A stretch of 64,000 nt of DNA, taken from contig NZ_RIBP01000004.1 of NCBI RefSeq assembly GCF_007273535.1, forward strand, positions 3,510,001 to 3,574,000, written 5' to 3'. Under the pieces are notes generated by a model. That model saw only the letters and a program-made list of their open reading frames with translations, did not search any database and was not told where the DNA came from. Numbering within the stretch: position 1 is the first letter of the stretch; the number at the start of each line of letters is the position of its first letter. The stretch comes from Niallia circulans. GTDB lineage: Bacteria > Bacillota > Bacilli > Bacillales > Cytobacillaceae. Made by a program: the position numbers and the translations under genes. Positions 27,949 through 37,845 of this stretch are shown here, one piece after another.

Positions 27949-28398
27949 TATGCCCGCTTCCTTATTGTATTTTGACGATCTGTTAAGAATCATAACACCT
28001 GCTGTAATTAACAGGATTGGAATAATGATAGAAAGAAGGGAAATTACTCCGATGATAATGAAGAGTACACCGCTTGTACGAGGCATTCTGTTCATCATAA
28101 TTATGCTAAATAAAGTTGCTGCGCAAGCAATTACAGAATAGATAACAGGAATTAGCAAAACATTTTTTAAATACGCCATTGCCTCATCTGTAATTTCCTC
28201 TGCAGTAGCTGACTCATTAGTTAGTCCAATACTTTCTTGCAAAGTAGGATCTGAATTGACAGTTTCTATCATTGCATCTCTTAATGCACCAAAGCTATCT
28301 ATTTGTGTATAAAGCAAAATGGATATTAAAAATCCGATTAACAATAACACAAAGGACACAATGCCTAAAATTCTTGGCGCTCGTAAATTAAGACTCAT
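27940..28398 (-). CDS. Small integral membrane protein, DUF4064-like
   Basis: A 152-residue protein with a membrane segment at about residues 9-30, an extracytoplasmic loop of about 48 residues (ALRDAMIETVNSDPTLQESIG...), and further segments near 80-100 and 108-142. This layout, with a polar loop between the first two helices, resembles DUF4064 proteins of Bacillaceae; that assignment is tentative. GAGGTGA lies about 9 bp upstream of the ATG. It is absent from the equivalent B. subtilis position. Function is unknown. Confidence 0.75.
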   Translation of the reverse strand: MSLNLRAPRILGIVSFVLLLIGFLISILLYTQIDSFGALRDAMIETVNSDPTLQESIGLTNESATAEEITDEAMAYLKNVLLIPVIYSVIACAATLFSIIMMNRMPRTSGVLFIIIGVISLLSIIIPILLITAGVMILNRSSKYNKEAGIPA

Positions 28399-28522
28399 TT
28401 TAAAAAAATCACCTCAAGTTTTAAGTATGTAAACTCTTTCACAAAAAAGATTACAATCCTATAATAACATACTTTCTCTAGTACATTCTCCTTATTTTTT
28501 GTTATTTATGACAATAAATTAC

Positions 28523-28563
28523 AAAAAAGATCTCCTTATCAACTGTGTGACAAAAAGATCTTT
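28523..28563 (-). terminator. Terminator of the 86-residue membrane protein gene
   Basis: AAAGATCT / AGATCTTTTTT hairpin with a loop of about 22 nt and a T-run on the minus strand, just past the stop at 28569. Confidence 0.55.
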
Positions 28564-28568
28564 CCCCT

Positions 28569-28829
28569 CTAAATATGGAATAAAATAATTAAGCTTGCGG
28601 TAATTCCCATTAGCAGGGCTCCGACGATTTTCATTCTTATCCCGGAGAGGCTGCGCAAAAATAGATTTTCCTCTTCTAATGTTATCGGATAGGATCCTTC
28701 ATCAAGCAGGCCTTTTTCTCCAAGCATATTGCCAAGATGCCAAACAGAGCTGCGTTGAACGATGCGGCCTTTAATAGACAGAAACGCTCCGAACAACATG
28801 ATAGTTATGAGAATCAGCTGTATGAACAT
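28569..28829 (-). CDS. Small hypothetical membrane protein (two predicted helices)
   Basis: An 86-residue protein starting MFIQLILITIMLFGAFLSIKG, with one hydrophobic segment at the N-terminus and another at the C-terminus (IVGALLMGITASLIILF), and a polar middle (WHLGNMLGEKGLLDEGSYPITLEEENLF). The frame opens 12 codons earlier, but AAGGAGGAAC lies 5-6 bp before this ATG and nothing suitable lies before the earlier one. It is not recognised. It sits between the ftsY terminator and the DUF4064-like gene, in the inserted segment. Confidence 0.7.
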   Translation of the reverse strand: MFIQLILITIMLFGAFLSIKGRIVQRSSVWHLGNMLGEKGLLDEGSYPITLEEENLFLRSLSGIRMKIVGALLMGITASLIILFHI

Positions 28830-28901
28830 TAAGTTCCTCCTTGCCTTCTTGTCATCCTTATACATGCTTATTATCTGCCTAGCCGTTTTTTTTTATAACA
28901 T

Positions 28902-28947
28902 AAAAAAAGCTGTGCAGGAATCTCGTTAGCGAGTTTCCTGCAGCAGC
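28902..28947 (-). terminator. Terminator of the rnc-smc-ftsY operon
   Basis: A long stem GCTG(C)TGCAGGAA(A)CTCG / CGAG(A)TTCCTGCA(C)AGC with a CTAA loop, followed by seven T residues on the minus strand, 8 bp past the ftsY stop. It separates ftsY from the accessory segment. Confidence 0.92.
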
Positions 28948-28954
28948 CTTTTGC

Positions 28955-29944
28955 TTATTCTTCCTCAGCTTCAACCAAGTTGGAAAATAAGCCGTATACG
29001 TATTTTTCTGCGTCAAAGTTTTGTAAGTCGTCCATTTTTTCACCAAGTCCGACTAATTTAACTGGTATTTGTAGCTCCTTGCGGATTGCGAGCACAATTC
29101 CACCTTTTGCTGTCCCATCAAGCTTAGTTAGTACAATACCGCTCACGTTAGTCGCTTCTTTAAACGTCTTCGCTTGAATAAGGGCATTTTGTCCTGTCGT
29201 TGCATCAAGCACTAACAGCACTTCATGTGGTGCACCCGGAACTTCTCTTTCAATTACGCGTTTTACTTTTTCTAACTCATTCATTAGGTTGACTTTATTT
29301 TGAAGTCTTCCAGCAGTGTCACATAAAAGAATATCGGCATTTCTTGACTTTGCGGCTTGGACAGCATCATACATGACCGCTGCAGGGTCAGAGCCAGCAG
29401 CTTGTTTAATAACATCTACTCCTGCTCTGTCTCCCCATACTTCAAGCTGCTCGATTGCACCAGCACGGAATGTATCACCTGCTGCTAAAACAACCTTTTT
29501 GCCTTCTGCTTTAAAGCGATGTGCTAGCTTACCAATTGTCGTTGTTTTTCCAACACCATTAACCCCAACAAAAAGGATAACAGTCAACCCGTCTTGTTGA
29601 ACATTAATAGAAGAGGTTTCTTCCTCGCCGCCTTGATAGATTGCTACAAGCTTTTCTGATATAACTGCTTGTACTTCTCTTGGATCTTGGATATTTCTTT
29701 TTTTGACTTCGCTTTTCAGCTCATCAATCAATTCCATCACTGTCTCGAAGCCAACGTCAGCTCCAATTAAAATTTCTTCTAATTCTTCAAAAAAGTCCTC
29801 ATCCACTTTACGGTATCTGGACACTAAATCATTCACTTTATCAGAAAAATTGCTTCTTGTTTTCGCAAGTCCATCTTTAAATTTTTCTGTGACAGAATTG
29901 GTTTGCTGGGACATTTTGTCTTTAAGCTTTTTGAAGAAACTCAT
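28955..29944 (-). CDS. ftsY: SRP receptor FtsY
   Basis: A 329-residue membrane-associated GTPase that receives the Ffh-ribosome complex. A short charged N-terminus suits Gram-positive FtsY, which lacks the long acidic A-domain. G1 GVNGVGKTTTIGKLA starts at about residue 127; DTAGRLQNKVNLMNEL and TKLDGTAKGGI follow. It lies 30 bp after smc. In B. subtilis ylxM-ffh follows directly; here about 2 kb intervenes. Confidence 0.99.
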   Translation of the reverse strand: MSFFKKLKDKMSQQTNSVTEKFKDGLAKTRSNFSDKVNDLVSRYRKVDEDFFEELEEILIGADVGFETVMELIDELKSEVKKRNIQDPREVQAVISEKLVAIYQGGEEETSSINVQQDGLTVILFVGVNGVGKTTTIGKLAHRFKAEGKKVVLAAGDTFRAGAIEQLEVWGDRAGVDVIKQAAGSDPAAVMYDAVQAAKSRNADILLCDTAGRLQNKVNLMNELEKVKRVIEREVPGAPHEVLLVLDATTGQNALIQAKTFKEATNVSGIVLTKLDGTAKGGIVLAIRKELQIPVKLVGLGEKMDDLQNFDAEKYVYGLFSNLVEAEEE

Positions 29945-29974
29945 TTGATTCCCACTTTCTCATTTATTGATTAA

Positions 29975-32900
29975 TTATGTTGCAACAAGCTCACTTGTTT
30001 CACTTAACCGAACAGAAACAAGTCTGGATACTCCAGATTCTTGCATTGTTACGCCGTACAGCACGTCAGCCTCTTCCATTGTTCCTTTGCGATGTGTAAT
30101 GACAATGAATTGCGTCTCATCGCTGTATGCTTTTAAATAGGAGCTGAATCTGAAAACATTCGCTTCATCAAGTGCCGCCTCTACCTCATCAAGAATACAG
30201 AAAGGAACTGGCCGCACCTTTAAGATTGCAAACAACAAAGCAATGGCAGTCAAGGCTCTTTCTCCACCTGATAACAGGCTTAAGTTTTGCAGTTTTTTCC
30301 CTGGTGGCTGTGCTACAATATCGACACCTGTGTTCAGTAAATCATCTGGGTTAGTTAAGCGTAGTGCTGCGTGACCGCCGCCAAACAGGCGCTGAAACAC
30401 ACCTTCAAAATGGGACTGAATTCCCTCGAAGGTTTGCTGGAACCGTTTTTTCATCTCGTCATCCATTTCGTCGATTACGAGGTAAAGAGTATCCTTTGCT
30501 TCCTCCAGGTCTGTCTTTTGCTCAAGAAGGAAATCATATCTTTCCGATATCCTTTCGTATTCCTCAATGGCACCAAGATTGACTGTTCCAAGCTCTTCCA
30601 TTGCCAACTTTATCAGCTTCACTTTTTTGCGAGCGTCCTCTAAATCCAATGTTAAAGGATATTCCTCCTTCGCACCCTCAAATGACATCATGTACTCTTC
30701 CCTCAAGTTCGACAGGCGTGTATCTAGCTCCACATCAATCCTGTTAAGCTTTACCTCTTCATCCTTTAAGGCTTGTACGATACCACGGTGGATACGGCGG
30801 GTTTCTTTCACATCAAGATCCATCTCGTCAAGCTGCATCTGCAGTTGGAGACGTTCGGCACGACGCTCCCCAATTAGTTGAATAGCAGCCGTCTTTTCTT
30901 GCTGTTTTTTAACAGCAGCATCCTCAAGCTGCTCTTCACCGGAATGGCTATTTGTCATCTCAGAGGTTAACAGCTCTAAATCTTCTTTCACAAGCTTCCA
31001 TTTAGCTTCAGATATTTCTAATTCAGAAGTTACATTACTTAGCTTTTCTGCAGCATGTGCTAATTGCTCTTTCTTAGCGGCAAATGCAACACGCTTTTCT
31101 CCAATTAGTTCTGCAACCTGTTCTCTTGAATGACTCTGCTGGTTTTTCTGTTCTGTCAATTGAGCAATTTCCTGCTCAAGCGCCTGAATCTTACGGACAA
31201 AGTCTTCAAGCTTTTCCAGCAGTATTTGCTGCCTGTCTTTTAAAGACTGCTGTTCATCGAGATAATCAGCCTTATTTCGGTCATATTGTGACAGCTTTTC
31301 ATTCATTGCTCTTTCGTCAAACTCAATCTCTTTTAGTTCATCTTTACTTGTTTGCAAGGAGTAACGGATATCCTCTTGCTTTAGTCTTAACTCTTCTAAT
31401 GCTGCCGTTTCCGTTTGGGAGGTAGTTTTGCCTTTTTTCAACTGGTCTTCTAATTTAAGTGACGACTTCTCCATCTCAAAGATTTTTGCCTTTAAGTCCT
31501 CAAGCTCGCCTTTTCTTGTTAGAATGCTTGTTGATTTTTGTTTAACAGCTCCACCAGTCATCGAACCGCCAGGATTCACTATTTCTCCTTCAAGCGTTAC
31601 AAACCTTGAGCGGTATTGTAGCGTTCTTGCCATTTCATTGGCACCTTTCAGGTCTTTTGTGATAACGACATTTCCAAGTAAGCTTCCCATAATTTCTTGA
31701 TACTTTGCATCAAAAGAGATTAAGTCTGCAGCTACTCCTATAAAAGAAGGATGCTCTTGAATGGAACGGGCTTGAGAATCAGACAATCTCTTGCCTTTAA
31801 TAATGCTCATTGGCAAGAATGTCGCTCTGCCGTAGCCGTTCTTTTTCAAATAGGAAATTGCCTGGCGTGCATGCTGCTCTGTTTCAACAACTAGATTCTG
31901 CATGCTCCCTCCAAGGGCAATTTCAATACTAACGTTATATTCCTTTGGCACATTCATCAATTCAGCGACAGCGCCATGTATGCCGTCAAGCCCTTTGCTT
32001 CTTGCCTTCAATACTTCTTTAACACCTTGGAAAAAGCCAGCATAGTCGTCCTCAAGTTCTTCAAGCATCTCTTTTCTTGATTTTGCCTGCTGAATGAATT
32101 GATAGGACTGGTATAACGATTTTTCAATTTTTTGCACTTTAGCATGCATTTCATCAACTGATTGCTGTTTTTGCTTGTAGTCATTTGCCGAGTGTGCAAG
32201 CTCTTTTTCCAATCCTGCTAAAACTGCAGAAACGCGTGCTTTGTCTGAATTTATCCGCATTCTCTCTGAAGTATACTTTTCATTATCTTCATCAAGAAGG
32301 GACGTTTTTCTGTTTTGACTTTCGAGCTGCTGGGTAATGTAGCTGCTTTCGTTTTTTGCGGCAGCCTGCTCATTTAAAAGCTCAATATAATCACTTTTTA
32401 GTGATTCGATTTTTTCTTCCAGATTGACGCTAAAAAGCTGCATTTTCTTTTCATTAGCCTTTAGCTCTTCTTCGATCTGTTTTGCCTCAAGACTTAACTG
32501 ATTAACTGATTGAAGATGCTCCGCTTTTTGCAGCTTTAAAGCTACCACTTTTTCTTCAAGCTCTTCCTTGCTTTTTTCAAGCTGACCTCTGTTTTGTACT
32601 GCGTTTTTTTTGCGTTCTTTCAGTACTTCTTTTCTTCCTTCAAGCTTTTCAAGCTCTTCACTAACAAGCAAAAGAACCTGTTGGAGGTCGTTGATGGATT
32701 CATCCAATGCAGCCACATCGTTCTTCCATTCCTCCATTTTAGCTTCCTTGCTTTGCAGTGTGGAGAGGAGATTAAGTTCCTTTTCCTTATAGCTTTCAAG
32801 CTGGGCGGAAACTGCCTCATATTTCTGATGAGCTTCCTCTATATCATGAACCATCAGGGCAACTTCAATTTGTTCAAGATTTTCCTTATGATCAAGATAT

Positions 32901-33541
32901 TCCTTAGCCATAGAGCTTTGAATTTTCAGTGGTTCTACCTGTCCTTCGAGTTCATGGAGGATATCATTGACTCTGTTCAAGTTTTCCTGTGTTTCAATAA
33001 GCTTGCCTTCTGCCTTCTTTTTGCGTGTTTTGTATTTAAGCACACCTGCTGCTTCCTCAAAGATGGCACGGCGTTCCTCTGCTTTACTGTTGAGGATTTC
33101 CTCGACTTTTCCTTGGCTGATGATAGAAAATGCTTCTCTGCCAAGCCCAGAATCCATAAACAATTCAACGATATCCTTTAACCTGCATGATTGCTTATTA
33201 ATAAGATATTCGCTTTCCCCTGAGCGATACACCCGTCTGGTTACGCTCACCTCATTGTAATCAAGCGGAAGGAACTGGTCCTCATTTTCAAGCGTTAATG
33301 TCACTTCCGCGAAGTTGACCGCTTTTCTCGAATCACTTCCAGAAAAAATGACATCCTCCATTTTACTGCCTCTGAGGCTTTTGGCAGATTGTTCTCCCAA
33401 CACCCAGCGTATCGCGTCTGTAATATTGCTTTTTCCGCTTCCATTCGGTCCCACTACTGCGGTGACTCCTGGGACAAAATCTACTGCAATTCGATCAGCA
33501 AATGATTTAAAACCGATTACATCTAACCGTTTTAAAAACAC
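29975..33541 (-). CDS. smc: Chromosome partition protein SMC
   Basis: A 1188-residue condensin ATPase. The head has Walker A GPNGSGKSN (about residues 31-39) and the Q-loop. Two long coiled coils flank the hinge (near residues 510-650, with FIGVAADLISFDAKYQ and NPGGSMTGG). The C-terminal head has the signature LSLLSGGERALTAIALLFAI and Walker B FCILDEVEAALDEANV. The start is GTG with GGAGGTG 6 bp upstream. It acts with ScpA and ScpB to organise the origin region. Confidence 0.99.
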   Translation of the reverse strand: MFLKRLDVIGFKSFADRIAVDFVPGVTAVVGPNGSGKSNITDAIRWVLGEQSAKSLRGSKMEDVIFSGSDSRKAVNFAEVTLTLENEDQFLPLDYNEVSVTRRVYRSGESEYLINKQSCRLKDIVELFMDSGLGREAFSIISQGKVEEILNSKAEERRAIFEEAAGVLKYKTRKKKAEGKLIETQENLNRVNDILHELEGQVEPLKIQSSMAKEYLDHKENLEQIEVALMVHDIEEAHQKYEAVSAQLESYKEKELNLLSTLQSKEAKMEEWKNDVAALDESINDLQQVLLLVSEELEKLEGRKEVLKERKKNAVQNRGQLEKSKEELEEKVVALKLQKAEHLQSVNQLSLEAKQIEEELKANEKKMQLFSVNLEEKIESLKSDYIELLNEQAAAKNESSYITQQLESQNRKTSLLDEDNEKYTSERMRINSDKARVSAVLAGLEKELAHSANDYKQKQQSVDEMHAKVQKIEKSLYQSYQFIQQAKSRKEMLEELEDDYAGFFQGVKEVLKARSKGLDGIHGAVAELMNVPKEYNVSIEIALGGSMQNLVVETEQHARQAISYLKKNGYGRATFLPMSIIKGKRLSDSQARSIQEHPSFIGVAADLISFDAKYQEIMGSLLGNVVITKDLKGANEMARTLQYRSRFVTLEGEIVNPGGSMTGGAVKQKSTSILTRKGELEDLKAKIFEMEKSSLKLEDQLKKGKTTSQTETAALEELRLKQEDIRYSLQTSKDELKEIEFDERAMNEKLSQYDRNKADYLDEQQSLKDRQQILLEKLEDFVRKIQALEQEIAQLTEQKNQQSHSREQVAELIGEKRVAFAAKKEQLAHAAEKLSNVTSELEISEAKWKLVKEDLELLTSEMTNSHSGEEQLEDAAVKKQQEKTAAIQLIGERRAERLQLQMQLDEMDLDVKETRRIHRGIVQALKDEEVKLNRIDVELDTRLSNLREEYMMSFEGAKEEYPLTLDLEDARKKVKLIKLAMEELGTVNLGAIEEYERISERYDFLLEQKTDLEEAKDTLYLVIDEMDDEMKKRFQQTFEGIQSHFEGVFQRLFGGGHAALRLTNPDDLLNTGVDIVAQPPGKKLQNLSLLSGGERALTAIALLFAILKVRPVPFCILDEVEAALDEANVFRFSSYLKAYSDETQFIVITHRKGTMEEADVLYGVTMQESGVSRLVSVRLSETSELVAT

Positions 33542-33651
33542 CTACCTCACCTCCTAACCCCTTTACTATTTCGCATCATCTCTAGCTGTCGTTTGGTTAT
33601 AAGAAAGCAGAAGAATCAACAGTGATTTCGCTTTCTCCAACGGATGCTTTC

Positions 33652-34404
33652 TTATTTTTCGTCTGGCTTAGCATCTTTTGTTTTCAGCATAGTAAGCGAC
33701 ATCTGTGCTGCATGCTGTTCTGCTTCTTTTTTGGAACGTCCTGTACCAGTCCCTAATTCCATTTCATTCAAGAACACTTGAGAAACGAATTCTCTGTTAT
33801 GGGCTGGTCCCTTTTCCTGCAGAATTCTATAGGAAATTGTTCCAACTGCATCCCTTTGGACAAATTCCTGAAGCTGACTCTTGAAATCCATCACATGAGA
33901 AAAAGCACCGGAATTTATTTTCGGAAACACAACTTTTTCTAGGAAGGAAACTACCTTTTCCAGTCCTTGATCAAGGTAAAGAGCTCCGATAAATGCCTCA
34001 AAAACATCTGCGAGAAGAGCTGGACGAGCTCGTCCTCCTGTCATTTCCTCACCCTTTCCGAGCAAGACAAATTTGCCGAATGATTGATCATTCGCAAAAG
34101 ATACTAGTGATGGTTCACAAACAATCGCTGCTCGAAGCTTTGTCAGCTCGCCTTCGCTCATCATCGGGAATTTCTTGAAAAGAAATTGAGAAACAGTAAG
34201 CTCTAATACAGCATCTCCAAGAAATTCAAGTCTTTCATTATCTTCATGAGGCTTTCTACGATGCTCATTCACATATGATGAATGAGTGAATGCTTGTTTC
34301 AGTAATTTTTCATTTTCAAACTGGATGCTTAAATTTTCTTGCAATTCTTTTAATTTTTTATCATTTGGACGTATTTGTCTCTTGTCTTTTCCGTTGCCTC
34401 GCAT
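33652..34404 (-). CDS. rnc: Ribonuclease III
   Basis: A 250-residue dsRNA endonuclease for rRNA and sRNA processing. The catalytic signature [14 protein letters not shown] and the second acidic site [15 protein letters not shown] are present, followed by a dsRNA-binding domain ([13 protein letters not shown]...[18 protein letters not shown]). GGTGGAGG lies 4 bp upstream of the ATG. It is preceded by a hairpin in the leader. Confidence 0.99.
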   Translation of the reverse strand: MRGNGKDKRQIRPNDKKLKELQENLSIQFENEKLLKQAFTHSSYVNEHRRKPHEDNERLEFLGDAVLELTVSQFLFKKFPMMSEGELTKLRAAIVCEPSLVSFANDQSFGKFVLLGKGEEMTGGRARPALLADVFEAFIGALYLDQGLEKVVSFLEKVVFPKINSGAFSHVMDFKSQLQEFVQRDAVGTISYRILQEKGPAHNREFVSQVFLNEMELGTGTGRSKKEAEQHAAQMSLTMLKTKDAKPDEK

Positions 34405-34461
34405 TTTGCCTCCACCTTAGCACTAAGTTTACATATCATAATAAGTTTAAGTAAAACAGAT

Positions 34462-34512
34462 AAAAAACGCAAAGAAACTTGGAAAGTTTTTTTCTCTCCA
34501 AGCCGTTTCTTT
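34462..34512 (-). promoter_or_regulatory. Hairpin in the rnc leader
   Basis: AAAGAAAC and GTTTCTTT, plus CCAA/TTGG, pair across a 15-nt loop with a small bulge. On the minus strand GCG and six T residues follow, about 60 nt upstream of the rnc ATG. It could be a second acpP terminator, an attenuator or an RNase III target. Confidence 0.4.
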
Positions 34513-34695
34513 TCAGATAGGCTGCCGTCTTTATTACTGTTTATGGTTTTAAATCCTTACTATTTTAAACTAACTTGCAGCGATTTACCAGTCTTTTTCT
34601 CATAAGGCAGGACCGTTTTTACATTAAACACAGTTGTATATCTAATCATGCAAACAATGAAAAAAGCACCGCACATCCCTGTTTTTTTGCAATCT

Positions 34696-34722
34696 AAAAG
34701 CTCCGCTGTTAACGGAGCTTTT
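34696..34722 (-). terminator. Terminator of the fapR-acpP operon
   Basis: A perfect 10-bp stem AAAAGCTCCG / CGGAGCTTTT with a 7-nt loop, 10 bp past the acpP stop. Confidence 0.85.
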
Positions 34723-34732
34723 ATTGGTTGGA

Positions 34733-34963
34733 TTAACGATTACCTATGTAATTAACAGCATCTCCTACTGTTACAATCTTTTCAGCATCGTCGTCAGAAA
34801 TCTCCATATCAAACTCATCTTCAAGTTCCATAACAAGTTCAACTACATCAAGAGAATCTGCTCCTAGGTCGTCTTTGAAAGAAGCTTCAGGTTTAACTTC
34901 AGACTCTTCCACACCAAGACGATCAACAACGATTTTCGTTACGCGTTCTAATACATCAGACAT
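34733..34963 (-). CDS. acpP: Acyl carrier protein
   Basis: A 76-residue acidic protein starting [17 protein letters not shown]. The phosphopantetheine attachment Ser37 is in [18 protein letters not shown]. It carries acyl chains for fatty-acid and phospholipid synthesis. GGAGGTGA lies 5 bp before this ATG; the frame's earlier start is three codons upstream and lacks support. Confidence 0.99.
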   Translation of the reverse strand: MSDVLERVTKIVVDRLGVEESEVKPEASFKDDLGADSLDVVELVMELEDEFDMEISDDDAEKIVTVGDAVNYIGNR

Positions 34964-35038
34964 TAATGTCACCTCCCCTCAAATGATTATAGAGCATTTT
35001 GAACAAATAATAAATGCTCTTTTTATTACAAATGAAAA

Positions 35039-35103
35039 ATATGCCGAATAACTTATTAAAATAAGTATTTCTTGAAGTATCAATTTTTATTTATACGGCA
35101 TAT
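35039..35103 (-). terminator. Possible attenuating hairpin between fabG and acpP
   Basis: ATATGCCG...CGGCATAT pair at the base of a 65-nt structure with an inner ACTTATTTTAATAAGT hairpin, followed by TTTTTC on the minus strand. It could partly terminate fapR-fabG transcription so that acpP is set separately. Confidence 0.4.
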
Positions 35104-35114
35104 TTTTCGTTTTA

Positions 35115-35858
35115 TTACATGTACATTCCACCATCAATATGGATTGTTTGCCCTGTAATATAGTTGCTCTCATCAGATGCTAAATAGACAACAGCATTAG
35201 CAATATCATCAGGCTCCCCAAATTTTGCAAGCGGAATTTGGGAAAGCATGGCGTTTTTCACATCTTCCGGTAATTTATCTGTCATATCTGTCGTAATGAA
35301 TCCAGGAGCGACAGCATTTACTGTAATATTTCTTGCCGCAAGCTCTTTAGCAGTTGTTTTCGTTAATCCGATTACTCCTGCTTTTGCTGCTACATAGTTT
35401 GCTTGACCTGGATTACCTGTCACACCAACGATTGAAGTAATGTTGATGATTCTTCCTTTTCTTTGCTTCATCATTTGTCTAGTTACTGCCTTTGTGCAAT
35501 GGAACACGCCTTTTAAGTTCGTGTTGATAACATCATCCCACTCTGCTTCTTTCATGCGCATCAACAAGTTATCTCTTGTGATACCTGCATTGTTTACAAG
35601 GATATCTAAACTTCCAAAATGATCTATTGTTTCCTTAATCATATTAGCTACAGATTCACCGTTTGATACATCACATTGAATCGCAATTGCATCTTTGCCA
35701 AGCTGTTTGATTTCCTCGACAACTTCATTTGCCAATGCAGCACTTCCCGCATAATTGACAGCTACGTTAGCGCCCTCTTTTGCAAGCTTTAAAGCAATCG
35801 CACGGCCAATTCCTCTTGAACCGCCTGTAACTAATGCTGTTTTGCCATCTAATTTCAT
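35115..35858 (-). CDS. fabG: 3-oxoacyl-ACP reductase FabG
   Basis: A 247-residue short-chain dehydrogenase that reduces 3-oxoacyl-ACP with NADPH. Rossmann motif [12 protein letters not shown] (residues 11-22), [14 protein letters not shown], and the catalytic Ser142, Tyr155 and Lys159 (NYVAAKAG) are seen. It begins one base after the fabD stop. Confidence 0.99.
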   Translation of the reverse strand: MKLDGKTALVTGGSRGIGRAIALKLAKEGANVAVNYAGSAALANEVVEEIKQLGKDAIAIQCDVSNGESVANMIKETIDHFGSLDILVNNAGITRDNLLMRMKEAEWDDVINTNLKGVFHCTKAVTRQMMKQRKGRIINITSIVGVTGNPGQANYVAAKAGVIGLTKTTAKELAARNITVNAVAPGFITTDMTDKLPEDVKNAMLSQIPLAKFGEPDDIANAVVYLASDESNYITGQTIHIDGGMYM

Positions 35859-35859
35859 A

Positions 35860-36804
35860 TTATTCGTCTCCTTTTAACGCTGCAGCAACACTATTGCTCG
35901 TTTCCTCATCGTATACAGAATAGATTCGCACATTACGATCAATTTTCTTCACCAAACCTGCCAATACTTTTCCAGGTCCGATTTCAATAAATGTATCAAC
36001 ACCTAATTCAATCATCTTTTGGACAGAATCTTCCCAAAGTACAGATGAATATAGCTGTTCAATCAATTTATTCTTGATATCACCTGAATCTGATACTGGT
36101 GTTGCCGTTACGTTTGCGATAACAGGTATTTCTGCATTATTCATAGAAAGTTCATCTAAAACAGCTGAAAACTTATCTGCCGCTGGCTTCATAAGCTCTG
36201 AATGGAACGGACCGCTTACTTCTAACGGAATTGCTCGTTTCGCTCCAGCAGCCTTCGCTTGCTCAGAAGCAAGCTCAACGCCTTTAACAGTCCCAGAAAT
36301 GACAATTTGCCCAGGGCAATTCAAGTTAGCAAGCTGAACGGAGTTTCCTTCATTCGATACAGCATTTGTAACTTCTGCAAGCTTGCTGCGCTCTAAGCCC
36401 AGTACTGCTGCCATTGCACCTTGACCGAAAGGTACAGCTTCCTGCATATATTCCCCTCTTTTACGGACAGCATATACAGCATCTTCAAAAGAAAGAACAT
36501 TAGCAGCGACTAAAGCAGAATATTCACCTAAGCTATGTCCTGCTACAAAATCCGCCTTAATGCCATGCTGTTTAAAATGCTCAAGCAGTGCTGTACTTGC
36601 TGAAAGCAGCGCAGGCTGTGTGTTTTCTGTTAAAGTCAACTCTTCTTTCGGACCCTCGAAAATAACAGATGACAATGAAAACCCTAATCTTTCATCAGCC
36701 TTTTGGAAAATTTCTTTAGCTGGCTCAAAATTTGCAGCAAGATCCTTGCCCATTCCAACCGCCTGCGAGCCTTGACCTGGAAATACAAAAGCTATTTTAC
36801 TCAT
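35860..36804 (-). CDS. fabD: Malonyl-CoA:ACP transacylase FabD
   Basis: A 314-residue enzyme that loads malonyl groups on ACP. It begins [22 protein letters not shown]. Nucleophile Ser91 lies in [11 protein letters not shown], and the catalytic His is in [16 protein letters not shown] precedes the ATG. Confidence 0.99.
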   Translation of the reverse strand: MSKIAFVFPGQGSQAVGMGKDLAANFEPAKEIFQKADERLGFSLSSVIFEGPKEELTLTENTQPALLSASTALLEHFKQHGIKADFVAGHSLGEYSALVAANVLSFEDAVYAVRKRGEYMQEAVPFGQGAMAAVLGLERSKLAEVTNAVSNEGNSVQLANLNCPGQIVISGTVKGVELASEQAKAAGAKRAIPLEVSGPFHSELMKPAADKFSAVLDELSMNNAEIPVIANVTATPVSDSGDIKNKLIEQLYSSVLWEDSVQKMIELGVDTFIEIGPGKVLAGLVKKIDRNVRIYSVYDEETSNSVAAALKGDE

Positions 36805-36843
36805 AAATCATCTTTCCTTTCCATATGAATGCCTTAAAAAGCA

Positions 36844-37830
36844 TTAACCTTCATTTTCAATTGTTGTCTTAATCGTGCCGATCACTTCAGACTTAACGAC
36901 ATCTCTTGTCTGTCTGATTGCATTATAGATAGCATTACTGTCAGAGGAACCGTGCGCTTTAATGACAGGCGCGTTTAAACCAAACAATGCTGCACCGCCG
37001 TACTCTGAGTAATCCAGTTTATTTTTTAGCCCTTTAAGCTGAGGCTTCATCATCCCAGCACCAAGCTTTGTTTTTAAACTGCTCGTCATAACTTCTTTCA
37101 GCATTTTAAACATGGACAGGGCTGTTCCTTCAATTGTCTTAAGCACCATGTTTCCAGTAAATCCGTCCGTTACAACAACATCACAGACACCGTCAAGCAA
37201 GTCTCTTGCTTCCACATTCCCGATAAAGTTAACGGGGGCGTTTTTCAGCTCCTCGAAGGTTTTCTTCGTCAGCTCATTCCCCTTTTTCTCTTCTGTTCCA
37301 ATGTTAAGCAATCCGACTCGAGGATTTTCTATTCCAAGTGCCTTTTCCATGTATATGCTTCCCATTATGCCGTATTGCACTAAATGCTCAGGTTTGGCAT
37401 CTACATTCGCACCAACATCAAGAAGCAAAAAGCCAGCTCCGCTAATTGTTGGCAATGTCGGCGCTAACGCTGGCCTTTCAATGCCGTTAATTCTGCCGAC
37501 AACAAAAAGTCCTGTTGCCATCAATGCTCCCGTATTCCCTGCAGATATAAAGGCATCTGCTCTTTTTTCTTTTACTTCATTCGCACATAAGACCATGCTG
37601 GCATCTTTCTTTCTGCGCACAGCTCGTGCAGGTTCATCTGTTGCAAGGATTTGTTCTTCTGTATGTAAAACTGATATTCTTGTCTTGTCTGTTAAATAAG
37701 AATTAATTTGCTTTTCGTTACCGACAAGCAGTATTTCGATATCAGGGAATGCTTGTACAGCTTTTATGGCACCTGCGACAATTTCCTTTGGTGCGTTATC
37801 TCCGCCCATTGCATCTAAGGCAATTCTCAT
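36844..37830 (-). CDS. plsX: Phosphate acyltransferase PlsX
   Basis: A 328-residue enzyme that makes acyl-phosphate from acyl-ACP at the start of phospholipid synthesis. It begins [21 protein letters not shown] and carries [12 protein letters not shown] and [14 protein letters not shown]. The ATG chosen has GGGAG 8 bp upstream; the frame opens 5 codons earlier without a ribosome site. It works with FakA (42321-44000), whose acyl-phosphate product is the same. Confidence 0.98.
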   Translation of the reverse strand: MRIALDAMGGDNAPKEIVAGAIKAVQAFPDIEILLVGNEKQINSYLTDKTRISVLHTEEQILATDEPARAVRRKKDASMVLCANEVKEKRADAFISAGNTGALMATGLFVVGRINGIERPALAPTLPTISGAGFLLLDVGANVDAKPEHLVQYGIMGSIYMEKALGIENPRVGLLNIGTEEKKGNELTKKTFEELKNAPVNFIGNVEARDLLDGVCDVVVTDGFTGNMVLKTIEGTALSMFKMLKEVMTSSLKTKLGAGMMKPQLKGLKNKLDYSEYGGAALFGLNAPVIKAHGSSDSNAIYNAIRQTRDVVKSEVIGTIKTTIENEG

Positions 37831-37845
37831 AATAATTACTCCCAA

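Larger units (their letters stand above)
34405..34732. promoter_or_regulatory. acpP-rnc intergenic region
   Basis: A 328-bp gap holding the acpP terminator (34696-34722), the rnc leader hairpin (34462-34512) and presumably the rnc promoter. No convincing -35/-10 pair and no small gene were recognised. Confidence 0.4.

Noticed and set aside
32594..33181. 195-codon plus-strand frame inside smc
   Set aside because: It is antisense to the SMC coiled coil and has no start signals; a shadow of smc codon bias.
37112..37699. 195-codon plus-strand frame inside plsX
   Set aside because: Antisense to a conserved enzyme and rich in Ser/Phe/Pro as expected for a shadow frame.
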